Source of the DNA: JAHFOW01 sp964370795
GTDB lineage: Bacteria; Planctomycetota; Brocadiia; Brocadiales; Brocadiaceae
Direction: 5' to 3'
Length of the DNA: 22,163 bases
Assembly: GCA_964370795.1 (NCBI GenBank)
Contig: CAYJME010000031.1
Location: 1-22,163, forward strand
Shown: piece after piece, positions 1 to 8,880 of the stretch
How positions within the stretch are numbered: position 1 is the first letter of the stretch
How the letters are laid out: each line of letters starts with the position of its first letter
Notes under the pieces: model-generated
Databases searched by the model: none
What the model was told of the DNA's origin: nothing
What the model saw: the letters and a program-made list of their open reading frames with translations, nothing else
Made by a program: the position numbers and the translations under genes

Positions 1-1
1 G

Positions 2-1330
2 GTCTATATCGTTGACAGGGATGGATACATAATTACCCAGTCGAGATTTACTAAAGATGCGATCCTGAAGCAGCGTGTTGATACGGAGCCCGTCAAATTG
101 TTTCATGATCAGAAAAAGAATATGACGGGCATTTATTCAGATTACCGGGGTATACCGGTCGTTGGGGCGTCTATGGGCGATGAGGTGAAAGAGGAATTTG
201 GGCTGGGTTGGGTTATTATGGCAGAGGTTGATACTGCGGAGGCGTTTACCCCGGCAAAAACGATAGGGTTGAGAATTTTGTGGACGGGTCTTGGGGCGGG
301 TATTTTAGTGGCAATTATTGCGTATTTTGTGGCAAGAAGGATAGCCAATCCCATGGTGAAGATATCTGATCAAATTGCCAGGGTTGGCGACGGAGACCTG
401 ACCGTTCAAATACCCTATAATGACCGGCGGGACGAAATCGGCATTCTTGCAAAAACGGTCGTCAGGATGGTGTCCAGTCTCAGGGATGTGACCCGCGGGA
501 TTTTGGAGGGGGTGAATGTCCTGGGTTCTACTGCCAACGAAATACTTGCATCAACGGCGCAGGTTGCTTCCAGTTCATCTGAAACTGCCACGGCGGTAAG
601 TCAAACGACGACAACGGTGGAGGAAGTAAAACAGACCACCCAGGTTTCTGTTCAAAAAGCAACCAATGTTTCTGAAAAGGCGCAAAAGACTCTGCAAATA
701 TCGCAGACCGGCAAGAAGTCCGTGGAAGACACCATTAATGGTATGCATCGTATTCTGGAACAGATGGCGGCTATTTCCGAAAGCATTGAGAGACTGAGCG
801 AACAGAGACAGGCAATCGGGGAGATCGTTGCAACGGTTGACGACCTGGCAGAACAGACAAATCTCCTCTCCGTCAATGCCTCGATTGAGGCGGCAAAGGC
901 CGGGGAAGAGGGAAAGGGCTTTGCGGTGGTGGCGCAGGAGATACGGCATCTTGCAGAGCAGTCAAAACAGGCGACAACACAGGTGCGGAATATCCTGAAT
1001 AATATTCAAAAATCCACCAGCACAGCGGTAATGGCAACTGAACAGGGAAGTAAGGCTGTAGAGGCAGGGGTAAAGCAATCATCTCAGGCAGGCGAATCAA
1101 TACAGGCGCTTGCGGATAGCGTTGTTGAGGCAGCGCAGGCGGTATCCCAGATTGTTGCGTCAAGCCAGCAACAGCTTATTGGCATGGACCAGGTGGCTAT
1201 GGCGATGGAAAATATCAAACAGGCAAGCATGCAAAACGCCGCCGGCACAAAACAATCAGAAAAGGCAGTGCAAAATTTAACTGAATTAGGCCAGAGGTTG
1301 AAACAATTAGCGGAACGGTACAAGGTTTGA
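2..1330 (+). CDS. Methyl-accepting chemotaxis protein, 5'-truncated by the window edge
   Basis: The frame is open from base 2, so the gene starts to the left of the window; the in-frame TTG at 98 is internal. The visible product is about 442 residues. It begins with the end of a periplasmic sensor domain (a VYIVDRDGYIITQSR stretch, dCache-like). A single membrane helix follows at about nt 266-334. A HAMP domain comes next (RRIANPM to about nt 500), then the long coiled-coil signalling domain. The conserved hairpin tip is clear near nt 840-930: EQTNLLSVNASIEAAKAGE, then GKGFAVVAQEIRHLAEQS. This tip contacts CheA/CheW in the receptor family. Candidate methylation segments with paired Glu/Gln flank the tip. 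The C-terminus LAERYKV lacks a CheR-tethering pentapeptide. It lies 122 bp upstream of cheA in the same direction and is probably the cognate receptor. Its ligand cannot be told from this fragment. Confidence 0.96.
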   Translation, partial: VYIVDRDGYIITQSRFTKDAILKQRVDTEPVKLFHDQKKNMTGIYSDYRGIPVVGASMGDEVKEEFGLGWVIMAEVDTAEAFTPAKTIGLRILWTGLGAGILVAIIAYFVARRIANPMVKISDQIARVGDGDLTVQIPYNDRRDEIGILAKTVVRMVSSLRDVTRGILEGVNVLGSTANEILASTAQVASSSSETATAVSQTTTTVEEVKQTTQVSVQKATNVSEKAQKTLQISQTGKKSVEDTINGMHRILEQMAAISESIERLSEQRQAIGEIVATVDDLAEQTNLLSVNASIEAAKAGEEGKGFAVVAQEIRHLAEQSKQATTQVRNILNNIQKSTSTAVMATEQGSKAVEAGVKQSSQAGESIQALADSVVEAAQAVSQIVASSQQQLIGMDQVAMAMENIKQASMQNAAGTKQSEKAVQNLTELGQRLKQLAERYKV

Positions 1331-1337
1331 TCGTTTT

Positions 1338-1415
1338 TCGTTTGTAGTGGCGACTTTAGTCGCTTTTGTTTTTGAATTATGAAAAAGTATAACGACTGAA
1401 GTCGTTACTACGAAC
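1338..1415. repeat. Composite REP-like inverted repeat pair
   Basis: Two short palindromes lie between the MCP gene and cheA. GCGACTTTAGTCGC (1350-1363) has 6-bp arms and AACGACTGAAGTCGTT (1391-1406) has 7-bp arms. Their flanks also match in inverted orientation: GTTTGTAGTGGCGACTT on the left resembles the reverse complement of AGTCGTTACTACGAAC on the right. The whole therefore forms a larger imperfect inverted pair of about 75 bp. A third copy lies at 5141-5167. It could act as an mRNA-stabilising or processing hairpin, but that is inference. Confidence 0.75.
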
Positions 1416-1452
1416 TTACGAACCAACGAATGGAAATATCGGGTGTGTTAGC

Positions 1453-3804
1453 GTGGATAAAAAGGAAAGTGAATTTCTCAAAAGACTTTTAAAGACGTTC
1501 AGGATTGAGGCGAAAGAGCATCTTGACATGATGACTTCCGGAATTCTGGAACTTGAAAAGTCGCCATCTGCCGAAAAACGGATGGAAATTATTGAACACA
1601 TGTTCCGGGAAGCCCACAGTTTAAAAGGCGCAGCGCGCGCTGTGAACCTGGTTAACATAGGTTTGATTTGTCAATCGCTTGAAGGCGTCTTTGCCGCGTT
1701 GAAACGTCAGGAAATCTCCCTCTCGGCGCAATTACTCAACATGCTGTATCAAACGCTCGATATCCTTACTGCTCTGTCTGGCGAGACTGAACAAACAGGC
1801 GCAGAAAGGCCGCCCGTTGAAAAACTTATCAAAGATCTCGAAAATGCCGCACATGGCGAGATTGTGCCAACGCAGCAGGATGCGGTAAGAGAGGAGGTTA
1901 AAAAAGAGGAAAAACCTCATGTCGTATCAAAGCCGGAAGTCCATAAACCTTTAGATATGGGGAAATCCGCACAGACTGAGCTAATAAAGGTGTCTACAAA
2001 AAAGTTGTATGCGCTCTTGCTGCAATCGGAAGAAATGCTTTCCGCAAAACTCATGACAATCCAGCGTGCTGCAGATGTTCGTGATATTATAGTTATGCTT
2101 GAACAGTGGAAGAAGGAATTTGCAAGGATGCTGCCCGATGTAAGGCTTAAACAGAGCATGCAAAGTTCAAACCGCAGGTTCCGTGATATGGGGGTAAAAA
2201 AAACATCATCGTCTGGAGATTTAACATCGGCAGGGGGAAATCAGTGGCCTGTCAGCGACAGATTCATCGAATTTTTGGACTGGAATTATATTTACCTGCA
2301 ATCGTTGGAAGACAAATTGAAAACAGTATCAAGGTTTATAGAACAGGACAGTCGGTCTTTTGGGATTATGGTGAATAATGTCCTGTTGGATACAAAAAAA
2401 TTGCTGATGATTCCTTTTTCTTCTGTTTTTGAGAGTTTCCCAAGATTTGTCCGTGAGATTGCCAGGGAACAGGAAAAAAAAGCGGAATTTGTCATTCAGG
2501 GAGGCGACATAGAAATTGACCGCGGGGTTCTGGATGAAATGAAAGATCCGCTTATGCACCTGGTGAGAAACTGTATCGACCATGGTATAGAAAAATCAGA
2601 AGTTCGGGAACAGAAGAAAAAACCTCCTGAGGGAACGATTACGGTTACAATATCACAGAAAGACAGCAATAAGGTCGAAATTCTTATTTCAGACGACGGG
2701 GCAGGAATTGATAGCGTAAGGGTGAAGCATGCCGCATTGAAACTCGGCGTTATCTCCCCGAAAGACGCCGACACGCTGAACGAACAGGATACCCTGTCGC
2801 TTATATTCAAATCAGGTGTTTCCACAAGCCCCATCATTACGGATATCTCAGGGAGAGGGATTGGCCTTGCTATCGTGAAAGAAAAAATAGAAAAATCAGG
2901 AGGGGTTGTGTTTCTTGAAACGCACCAGGGCGCCGGAACGATGTTTCGAATTATCCTGCCCATGACCCTTGCTACATTTTTGGGGGTGCTTGTTCAGGTT
3001 GAAGAACACCTCTTTATCATACCTACGATAAATGTGGAGCAGGTGGTGAGAGTCAGAGAGGATGAAATTAAAACCGTTGAAAACCGGGAAACCATACGGA
3101 TTGGCGGAGGCATAGTTTCTCTTACCCGACTGAGCGCCGTTTTAGAATTTTCTCAGAAAGCGAAAAAAGAGAAGAATTCAGGGTATATTCTTGCAGTAAT
3201 ACTCTTTTCCTCAGATAAACGTATTGCTTTTGTTGTTGATAAGGTGTTGGGTGAACAAGAGGTGTTGGTTAAAAATCTTGGCAAACAGTTATTTCGTGTG
3301 CGAAATATTGCAGGAGCGACGGTTTTAGGCAACGGGAAAATTGTGCCAATTCTGAATGTTCCTGATGTGTTACAATCAGCTACAAAAATTTCCGGTTATC
3401 CGGTAAAAATTTCCGTACGAGAGGGCGTTGGAAAGGAAGAAAAGAAGTCCATCCTCGTCGTGGAGGATTCTATTACTTCCCGGATGTTGCTGAAAAATAT
3501 TTTGGAAACAGCCGGATATCAGGTAAAGGTTGCCGTTGATGGTATGGATGCCTTTACGGCGCTCAGAACCGAAGGTGTTGATCTGGTCGTATCTGATGTG
3601 GATATGCCCAGGATGAACGGGTTTGACCTTACAACGAAGATTCGGGGCGACACAAAACTGGCCGAGATGCCTGTGGTGCTGGTGACAGCGCTCGATTCGC
3701 GGGAAGACCGTGAACGTGGTATCGATGTAGGCGCAAATGCCTATATTGTCAAGAGCAGTTTTGACCAGAGTAATTTGCTGGAAGTTGTGAAAAGATTGAT
3801 TTAA
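1453..3804 (+). CDS. cheA: Hybrid chemotaxis histidine kinase CheA with C-terminal receiver
   Basis: 783 residues from a GTG start; no in-frame ATG lies close upstream and the Shine-Dalgarno sequence is weak. Domains in order: an N-terminal HPt domain with phospho-accepting H55 in EAHSLKGAARA; a long linker (about 110-290) with no recognisable CheY-binding P2 domain; a dimerisation region; a GHKL ATPase with N box around N373 (HLVRNCIDHG), G1 at D414 (DDGAGID) and G2 at about 467-472 (GRGIGL); a CheW-like domain (about 505-640); and a receiver (about 660-783) with phospho-acceptor D715 in SDVDMPRMNG. In this family the kinase phosphorylates H55 and passes phosphate to receivers. The fused receiver resembles FrzE-type CheA-CheY hybrids and may be the direct target or a phosphate sink. 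The loss of P2 fits an intramolecular target. Gene identity is certain; the system's output is not. Confidence 0.97.
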   Translation: MDKKESEFLKRLLKTFRIEAKEHLDMMTSGILELEKSPSAEKRMEIIEHMFREAHSLKGAARAVNLVNIGLICQSLEGVFAALKRQEISLSAQLLNMLYQTLDILTALSGETEQTGAERPPVEKLIKDLENAAHGEIVPTQQDAVREEVKKEEKPHVVSKPEVHKPLDMGKSAQTELIKVSTKKLYALLLQSEEMLSAKLMTIQRAADVRDIIVMLEQWKKEFARMLPDVRLKQSMQSSNRRFRDMGVKKTSSSGDLTSAGGNQWPVSDRFIEFLDWNYIYLQSLEDKLKTVSRFIEQDSRSFGIMVNNVLLDTKKLLMIPFSSVFESFPRFVREIAREQEKKAEFVIQGGDIEIDRGVLDEMKDPLMHLVRNCIDHGIEKSEVREQKKKPPEGTITVTISQKDSNKVEILISDDGAGIDSVRVKHAALKLGVISPKDADTLNEQDTLSLIFKSGVSTSPIITDISGRGIGLAIVKEKIEKSGGVVFLETHQGAGTMFRIILPMTLATFLGVLVQVEEHLFIIPTINVEQVVRVREDEIKTVENRETIRIGGGIVSLTRLSAVLEFSQKAKKEKNSGYILAVILFSSDKRIAFVVDKVLGEQEVLVKNLGKQLFRVRNIAGATVLGNGKIVPILNVPDVLQSATKISGYPVKISVREGVGKEEKKSILVVEDSITSRMLLKNILETAGYQVKVAVDGMDAFTALRTEGVDLVVSDVDMPRMNGFDLTTKIRGDTKLAEMPVVLVTALDSREDRERGIDVGANAYIVKSSFDQSNLLEVVKRLI

Positions 3805-3866
3805 GTAGAAATAAAAAAATAACAATTTGGCACCATAGGAGCGGTTTGTTTACAGGCTGAATAGGT

Positions 3867-4928
3867 ATGATTAAGGTTCTCATTGTCGAAGACCTCGCGG
3901 TTATGCGGGAATTTCTGGTTCATGTCCTCGGTTCTGATCCGGATATCCAGGTGATCGGGTCGGTAAATAATGGCGAGGAGGCGTTGAAGGCCATGAAAAA
4001 AATGAGTCCGGACGTTATCACGATGGATATAAATATGCCAAAGATGAACGGATTTGAGGCAACCAGGCAGATCATGGAAACAAATCCGACACCCATAGTT
4101 ATTGTAAGCGCAAGCTGGGATCCAAAAGAGGTGGCTACAACATTTCGCGCGGTGGAAGCGGGGGCTGTGGCTGTTTTGGAAAAGCCCCGTGGTATTGGGC
4201 ATCCGGATTATGAAAATACGGTAAGGAACTTAATACAAACGGTAAAATTAATGTCTGAAGTAAAGGTGGTAAAGCGGTGGGCTCGTCACCGGCAGGCGGC
4301 CGCTGTTTCTGCAACGCCTTTACCGCTCTTACAGGAAGACATTAAAGAAATTGCAGTCGGGGTTAAAGTTGTTGCCGTGGGATCGTCGACGGGAGGACCT
4401 CTTGTGCTTCAGACGATTTTATCAAGGCTTCCCGGCAATTATCCCTATCCAATACTGGTTGTCCAACACATGGCGGCGGGTTTTATTCAGGGGTTTGCCG
4501 AGTGGCTGGGTCAATCGTCGGGTTTGTCAATTCAGGTTGCCGCGCGGGGTAACCGTATTTTACCGGGGCATGTTTATATTGCCCCGGACGGTTTTCAGAT
4601 GGGTGTGGAAAGGGAAGGAAAGATTGTGCTTGCCGAAGACGAGCCGGAGAACAGCCTTCGCCCATCCGTTTCATATCTCTTCCGTTCCGTTGCAAAGGTT
4701 TACGGAAAAAATGCCGTTGGCGTCCTCCTTACGGGTATGGGAAAAGATGGCGCAGAAGAATTGAAGTTCATGAGAAAAAATGGCGCCCTTACGATTGCTC
4801 AGGATAAAGAAAGTTCTATTGTCCATGGCATGCCTGGCGAAGCAATCAAACTTGATGCGGCAACATACGTTTATCCACCGGAAAAAATCGCTTCCATGTT
4901 GGCTGGTCTGGTAAAAAATGAGAGGTAA
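3867..4928 (+). CDS. cheB: Chemotaxis protein-glutamate methylesterase/glutamine deamidase CheB
   Basis: 353 residues, ATG start, 62 bp after cheA. An N-terminal receiver (1 to about 120) has acceptor D54 in TMDINMPKMNG. A linker of about 45 residues joins it to the C-terminal methylesterase domain. The catalytic triad is visible: S174 in VGSSTGGP, H201 in VVQHMAAGF and D294 in LLTGMGKDGAEE. CheB removes methyl groups from glutamates on MCP signalling helices, and its activity rises when CheA phosphorylates the receiver, so it gives adaptation. Length and architecture are those of ordinary CheB. Its partner methyltransferase CheR is absent from this window and should lie upstream of the MCP gene or elsewhere. 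The gene is followed by a structured repeat element rather than another che gene, so this is probably the end of the che transcription unit. Confidence 0.97.
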   Translation: MIKVLIVEDLAVMREFLVHVLGSDPDIQVIGSVNNGEEALKAMKKMSPDVITMDINMPKMNGFEATRQIMETNPTPIVIVSASWDPKEVATTFRAVEAGAVAVLEKPRGIGHPDYENTVRNLIQTVKLMSEVKVVKRWARHRQAAAVSATPLPLLQEDIKEIAVGVKVVAVGSSTGGPLVLQTILSRLPGNYPYPILVVQHMAAGFIQGFAEWLGQSSGLSIQVAARGNRILPGHVYIAPDGFQMGVEREGKIVLAEDEPENSLRPSVSYLFRSVAKVYGKNAVGVLLTGMGKDGAEELKFMRKNGALTIAQDKESSIVHGMPGEAIKLDAATYVYPPEKIASMLAGLVKNER

Positions 4929-4935
4929 GTGTGGT

Positions 4936-5120
4936 AATTGGCAGCGTAGAATATTGGAGACCTGCATACAGAAGCAAGATAAAATCTCGCCTCTACGAGG
5001 CTAATTTCTGTATTTTTATTTGACATTTTATTAGGATTTAGATTTAGAAATTTATTTGAAAAAACTATCAACTTATTTATATCGTTGACCATAGGTCTCC
5101 TATTGACAGCGCTACCAATT
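4936..5120. mobile_element. MITE-like structured element with imperfect terminal inverted repeats
   Basis: This fills most of the 303-bp gap after cheB. The left end starts AATTGGCAGCG and continues to GGAGACCT (4936-4963). The reverse complement of 5093-5120 starts AATTGGTAGCG and continues to GGAGACCT. By hand alignment 21 of 28 positions match without gaps. Inside are further nested structures. ATACAGAA (4966-4973) pairs with TTCTGTAT (5006-5013). These enclose the hairpins AGAT-AAA-ATCT (4977-4987) and GCCTC-TAC-GAGGC (4989-5001). TCAAC/GTTGA arms lie at 5068-5072 and 5084-5088. There is no ORF. No convincing target-site duplication is visible. It could instead be a structured RNA. Confidence 0.6.
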
Positions 5121-5140
5121 TATGGTGGATTATGTAAAGG

Positions 5141-5167
5141 TATGACGACTGAAGTCATCACGACAAA
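5141..5167 (+). repeat. REP-like palindrome, second locus of the GACTGAAGTC family
   Basis: The 27 bases match the copy at 1388-1414 at nearly every position (TATRACGACTGAAGTC, then RTYACKACRAA). The palindromic GACTGAAGTC core is kept and the downstream ACNACNAA tail is shared. It sits just outside the MITE-like element and upstream of the hybrid kinase gene. Nothing else is evident between it and the ribosome-binding site at 5215-5225. Confidence 0.7.
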
Positions 5168-5231
5168 CCTGAAGATATGTCTTTAACTATTCGTAAGGGT
5201 ATGATTGTAGTATAAGAGGGGTGGGAATTTC

Positions 5232-7739
5232 ATGCAGACAGAACATATAAATAAGACAGACTATATCCTGGTTGTGGAGGATAGCCATACGCAAGCCAGA
5301 CAAATTGAATCAATTCTTAAGCAAACTGGTTATCCCATTCGTATTGCATACAATGCCCGCGAAGCCCTCTCGTGTATGCAGGAACAAAAGCCGGTCATTG
5401 TTGTGAGCGATATTGTTATGCCAGAGATGGATGGTTACCAACTCTGCCGGACAATAAAGTCGGATGAACGGTTTAAGAATATTATGGTTGTCCTCCTGAC
5501 CCAGCTTGCCGATCCAAAAGAGATTGTCAGGGGACTGGAGTGCGGGGCAGACGATTTTATTGTAAAACCCTACAACGAGGAACTCCTTCTTGTCCGTATT
5601 CAGGCCGTTCTTGAATTAAAATCAAAGCAGGATACTGGTCATAAGCAGGTTAATATCCTGGTGGTGGAAGACAGCAGAACTCAGGCCGAACAACTTAAGT
5701 ATCTGCTCGAAGAACAGGGATATAGCGTTTCTATTGCCGCTCACGGAAAAGAAGGCCTTGAAAAGGCGCGCGCCGTAAGACCGACGCTCATTATTAGCGA
5801 TATCCTTATGCCCGTTATGGACGGCTATGAATTTGCTTATGAAATTAAGCGCGACAAAGAGCTTAAAGACATCCCTATTATCCTGATAACATCATTGATG
5901 GACAGGAAGGAAATTGCCCGGAAGGCGTCTATTGTAGCCGACGGTTATTTTACCAAACCGTACGACGATAGATATCTCATTGAAAAAATTGAATCACTTC
6001 TGGTCAATGCAAACCGGAGCGATGCGGTTGTTACCCAGGAAGGGATAGAGGTTGTCTTTGCGGGCGAGCGGTATACCATAACCTCCGGTCGCAGACAGAT
6101 ATTAAGCTTTCTTCTTTCCACGTATGAAAACGCCGTCCAGCAGAACCGCGATTTAATCCTGATGCAGCGTGAACTCCAGTTGGTGAATGAACAACTTGAA
6201 GATCGGGTGCTTGAGCGAACAAACCAATTGCAGGAAAATGAGAAAAATTTCCGGGCCATTGCAGAGAATGCCCGTGATGGAATTATTATAACCGACGACC
6301 GGGGCGAATGCGTATATGCGAACAAACAGGCCTCTGATATGACCGGTTATACCGTTGAGGAACTCGGCAGTATCCGTATGAAAGATATGGCTCATCCGGA
6401 TATCCTCTCCAGGGTAATAGAAAAGTTTGAAAGAAACAGTGGTGGTCTATTTCCGGAAAAACGTTGCGAGACGGCGCTTGTCAGAAAAGATCAGACAAGT
6501 CTTCCCATAGAATTAACGGTTTCAAAGACCACCTGGCATGGTCTGCCTGCAAGAATCATTTTTTTCCATGATATTGCCGAACGCAAAAAGAGGGAGGAAG
6601 AGAGTATTAAAACGAGTAAGCTCGAATCCCTGAGCATCCTTGCCGGCGGCATTGCCCATGATTTTAATAACTTATTAACAGGAATTATTGGCAATATTTC
6701 TCTTGCCAGGATGCATTGCAAACCTGACGATACGATGTATCGGTTGTTGGCTGATATTGAAAAGGCTTCTCTGCGGACAAAGGGTTTAACTCAGCAATTA
6801 TTGACATTTGCCAAGGGGGGGGCTCCCATCAAAAAAACGGTCTCTATCGCCAGAGTCATCAAAGATTCTGTGACTTTCGCAACAAGCGGGTCTCACGTCA
6901 GGTGTAATATTTCCATACCGGAAGGCCTCTGGCCTGTAGAGATTGACGAGGGACAGACAAGTCAGGTGGCTCATAATTTAGTCATCAATGCCGCACAGGC
7001 AATGCCGGAAGGCGGGACAATTTTTGTGTCTGCGGAAAATACGCATATTGACGGGAAAAATAATCTTTCCTTGAAAAGTGGGAGGTATGTAAAAATATCC
7101 ATTCGGGATACCGGCGTTGGCATACCGGAAAAACACCTGATCAGGATATTCGATCCCTATTTTACAACAAAAAATGAAGGGAGTGGTCTTGGACTTGCAA
7201 CCGCGTATTCTATTGTGAAAAATCATCATGGATACATCGGCGTCGAGTCAAAAGTAGGGGCGGGTACAACCTTCTCGCTCCTTCTTCCCGCATCTGCAAA
7301 AGAAATGAATAATGTGGAGAATGCTCAGGAAAAACCCCTTCACGGAAAAGGGAAGGTGCTGGTTATGGATGACGATGAGTTTGTCAGAGATGTTGCCGGT
7401 AAGATGCTAACCTCCTTAGGATATCAGGTAGATTTTGCAAGAGACGGCGAAGCGGCAATTACCCTCTACAAGCAGGCAAGAGAATCCAGGCAACCATTTG
7501 AAGCGGTTATCATGGACCTGACGATTTCAGGCGGGATGGGGGGATGCGAGGCTGTTAAGAAACTCCTCGAAATAGATAAAGACGCCAGGGCAATTGTTTC
7601 CAGCGGTTATTCTGATGACCCGATTATGTCTGATTTTCGGAAATATGGTTTTTGTGCTGTTATAGCAAAGCCTTACAGAATTGAGGAACTGAGCAGTGTG
7701 GTGCATAAGGTAATAACGGGAAAAAGTAAAGATGAATAA
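5232..7739 (+). CDS. Soluble hybrid sensor histidine kinase (REC-REC-PAS-HisKA-HATPase-REC)
   Basis: 835 residues. ATG is preceded by a strong purine-rich site (AGAGGGGTGGG, 5215-5225). Two tandem N-terminal receivers carry acceptors D60 (VVSDIVMPEMDG) and D190 (IISDILMPVMDG). A coiled-coil segment (about 300-340) leads into a PAS domain (about 338-455). The kinase core follows: H box with H476 in GGIAHDFNNLLTGI, N box near N582-N586 (HNLVINAAQA), G1 at RDTGVGIP and G2 at GSGLGLA. The C-terminal receiver has acceptor D762 (IMDLTISGGMGG). There is no signal peptide or membrane helix, so it acts in the cytoplasm and takes input from upstream phosphodonors or a PAS ligand. Its position after cheA/cheB and 31 bp before an HD-GYP regulator suggests a phosphorelay branch fed by the chemosensory kinase; that link is inference. 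The receptor signal is unknown. Confidence 0.95.
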   Translation: MQTEHINKTDYILVVEDSHTQARQIESILKQTGYPIRIAYNAREALSCMQEQKPVIVVSDIVMPEMDGYQLCRTIKSDERFKNIMVVLLTQLADPKEIVRGLECGADDFIVKPYNEELLLVRIQAVLELKSKQDTGHKQVNILVVEDSRTQAEQLKYLLEEQGYSVSIAAHGKEGLEKARAVRPTLIISDILMPVMDGYEFAYEIKRDKELKDIPIILITSLMDRKEIARKASIVADGYFTKPYDDRYLIEKIESLLVNANRSDAVVTQEGIEVVFAGERYTITSGRRQILSFLLSTYENAVQQNRDLILMQRELQLVNEQLEDRVLERTNQLQENEKNFRAIAENARDGIIITDDRGECVYANKQASDMTGYTVEELGSIRMKDMAHPDILSRVIEKFERNSGGLFPEKRCETALVRKDQTSLPIELTVSKTTWHGLPARIIFFHDIAERKKREEESIKTSKLESLSILAGGIAHDFNNLLTGIIGNISLARMHCKPDDTMYRLLADIEKASLRTKGLTQQLLTFAKGGAPIKKTVSIARVIKDSVTFATSGSHVRCNISIPEGLWPVEIDEGQTSQVAHNLVINAAQAMPEGGTIFVSAENTHIDGKNNLSLKSGRYVKISIRDTGVGIPEKHLIRIFDPYFTTKNEGSGLGLATAYSIVKNHHGYIGVESKVGAGTTFSLLLPASAKEMNNVENAQEKPLHGKGKVLVMDDDEFVRDVAGKMLTSLGYQVDFARDGEAAITLYKQARESRQPFEAVIMDLTISGGMGGCEAVKKLLEIDKDARAIVSSGYSDDPIMSDFRKYGFCAVIAKPYRIEELSSVVHKVITGKSKDE

Positions 7740-7770
7740 GTATTAATAAATAAAAATAGGATAAAATAAA

Positions 7771-8874
7771 ATGGGCCAGGAAAATGGAAATCATATTCTT
7801 GTTGTAGATGACGAACCTTTCGTGCTTGAATCTCTTTCGTTGTTATTGAGTATGAACAAGTATACCGTTATTACCTGCGAAAATGCCGCGGACGCCCTTA
7901 TCAGGCTACGGACGATGAAGGTTGACGTGGTAGTAACGGATATTAAAATGCCCCAGGTTTCAGGGCTTGAACTGCTTGAAAAAATCCGTTCTTTCAACAC
8001 CGAAATACCGGTAATATTAATGACTGCCTTTGCAGAGTTGGAAATGGCAATTGAGGCGATCAAAAACGACGTCTTTGATTTTATCATCAAGCCTTATAAA
8101 CCAGAAAATCTCCTCCATTCAGTTCAGAAGGCAGTGAAACACGCCAACCTCTTACAGTTAGAGAAGAATTACAAGCTTGTCCTTGAAAATACGGTAAAAG
8201 AAAAAACACGGGAACTTGCAAGCGCCTTAATAACAATCACAAATGTAAGCAAGGAGATAATACACCGGCTGGTATCGGCGGCTGAATTCAAGGATAGCGA
8301 GACAGGAGCGCATATTTTAAGAATGGGGCTTTATTCACAGAAAGTTGCCCAATTCATGAATATGCCGGCGGATTTTGTCGAATCAATAACATTTGCAAGC
8401 CTCATGCACGATGTTGGCAAGATTGGCATTCCCGATAAGATACTCCTGAAACCAGGCCACTTTACCCATGAAGAGTTCGAAATTATGAAGACCCACACAA
8501 CGATTGGAGACAAGATACTTTCCGGTTCATCTCATGCTATGGTACAGATGTCTGCATCCATTGCCCTCAATCATCACGAACGATGGGATGGCACCGGATA
8601 CCCGCGCGGTCTCAGGGGTGAAAATATTCCCATTGAGGGCAGTATCGTCATGCTGTGCGATCAGTATGACGCTTTAAGGAGTGAGCGGCCGTACAAACCA
8701 TCATTAAGTCACAAGGAGGTCGTTGAAATAATAACGAAGGGGGATAATAGAACGAGACCGGAACATTTTTGTCCCCTGATGCTGAAGACGTTTACTGAAG
8801 TCGCAACGTCATTTGATGAAATATATACAATTGTTGGCGATAAAAAAAAATTTAAATGTGAAAGCCCAGCGTAA
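7771..8874 (+). CDS. Response regulator with HD-GYP domain, probable c-di-GMP phosphodiesterase
   Basis: 367 residues. ATG is preceded by AGGAT at a suitable distance. An N-terminal receiver (about 5-125) has acceptor D57 (VTDIKMPQVSG). A helical connector (about 125-165) precedes an HD-GYP domain. The metal-binding HD pair is H213-D214 in LMHDVGKIGIPD. Further family motifs follow: the histidines in KTHTTIGDKIL, then NHHERWDGTGYP with GYP at 276-278. HD-GYP proteins hydrolyse cyclic di-GMP, usually lowering it and favouring motility over attachment. All key motifs appear intact, so activity is likely. It follows the hybrid kinase by 31 bp in the same direction and is its most likely phosphorylation partner. 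No DNA-binding domain is present, so output would be through the second messenger. Confidence 0.95.
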   Translation: MGQENGNHILVVDDEPFVLESLSLLLSMNKYTVITCENAADALIRLRTMKVDVVVTDIKMPQVSGLELLEKIRSFNTEIPVILMTAFAELEMAIEAIKNDVFDFIIKPYKPENLLHSVQKAVKHANLLQLEKNYKLVLENTVKEKTRELASALITITNVSKEIIHRLVSAAEFKDSETGAHILRMGLYSQKVAQFMNMPADFVESITFASLMHDVGKIGIPDKILLKPGHFTHEEFEIMKTHTTIGDKILSGSSHAMVQMSASIALNHHERWDGTGYPRGLRGENIPIEGSIVMLCDQYDALRSERPYKPSLSHKEVVEIITKGDNRTRPEHFCPLMLKTFTEVATSFDEIYTIVGDKKKFKCESPA

Positions 8875-8880
8875 TGTTTG

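Noticed and set aside
4351..4764. Open frame of 137 codons on + overlapping cheB in another frame
   Set aside because: CheB's catalytic residues are all in the main frame. The alternative product is Trp/Arg-rich with no recognisable domain.
5020..5050. TTGACA inside the MITE-like element as an outward promoter for the hybrid kinase
   Set aside because: No acceptable -10 hexamer lies 15-19 bases downstream, so the match to a -35 box alone is not enough.
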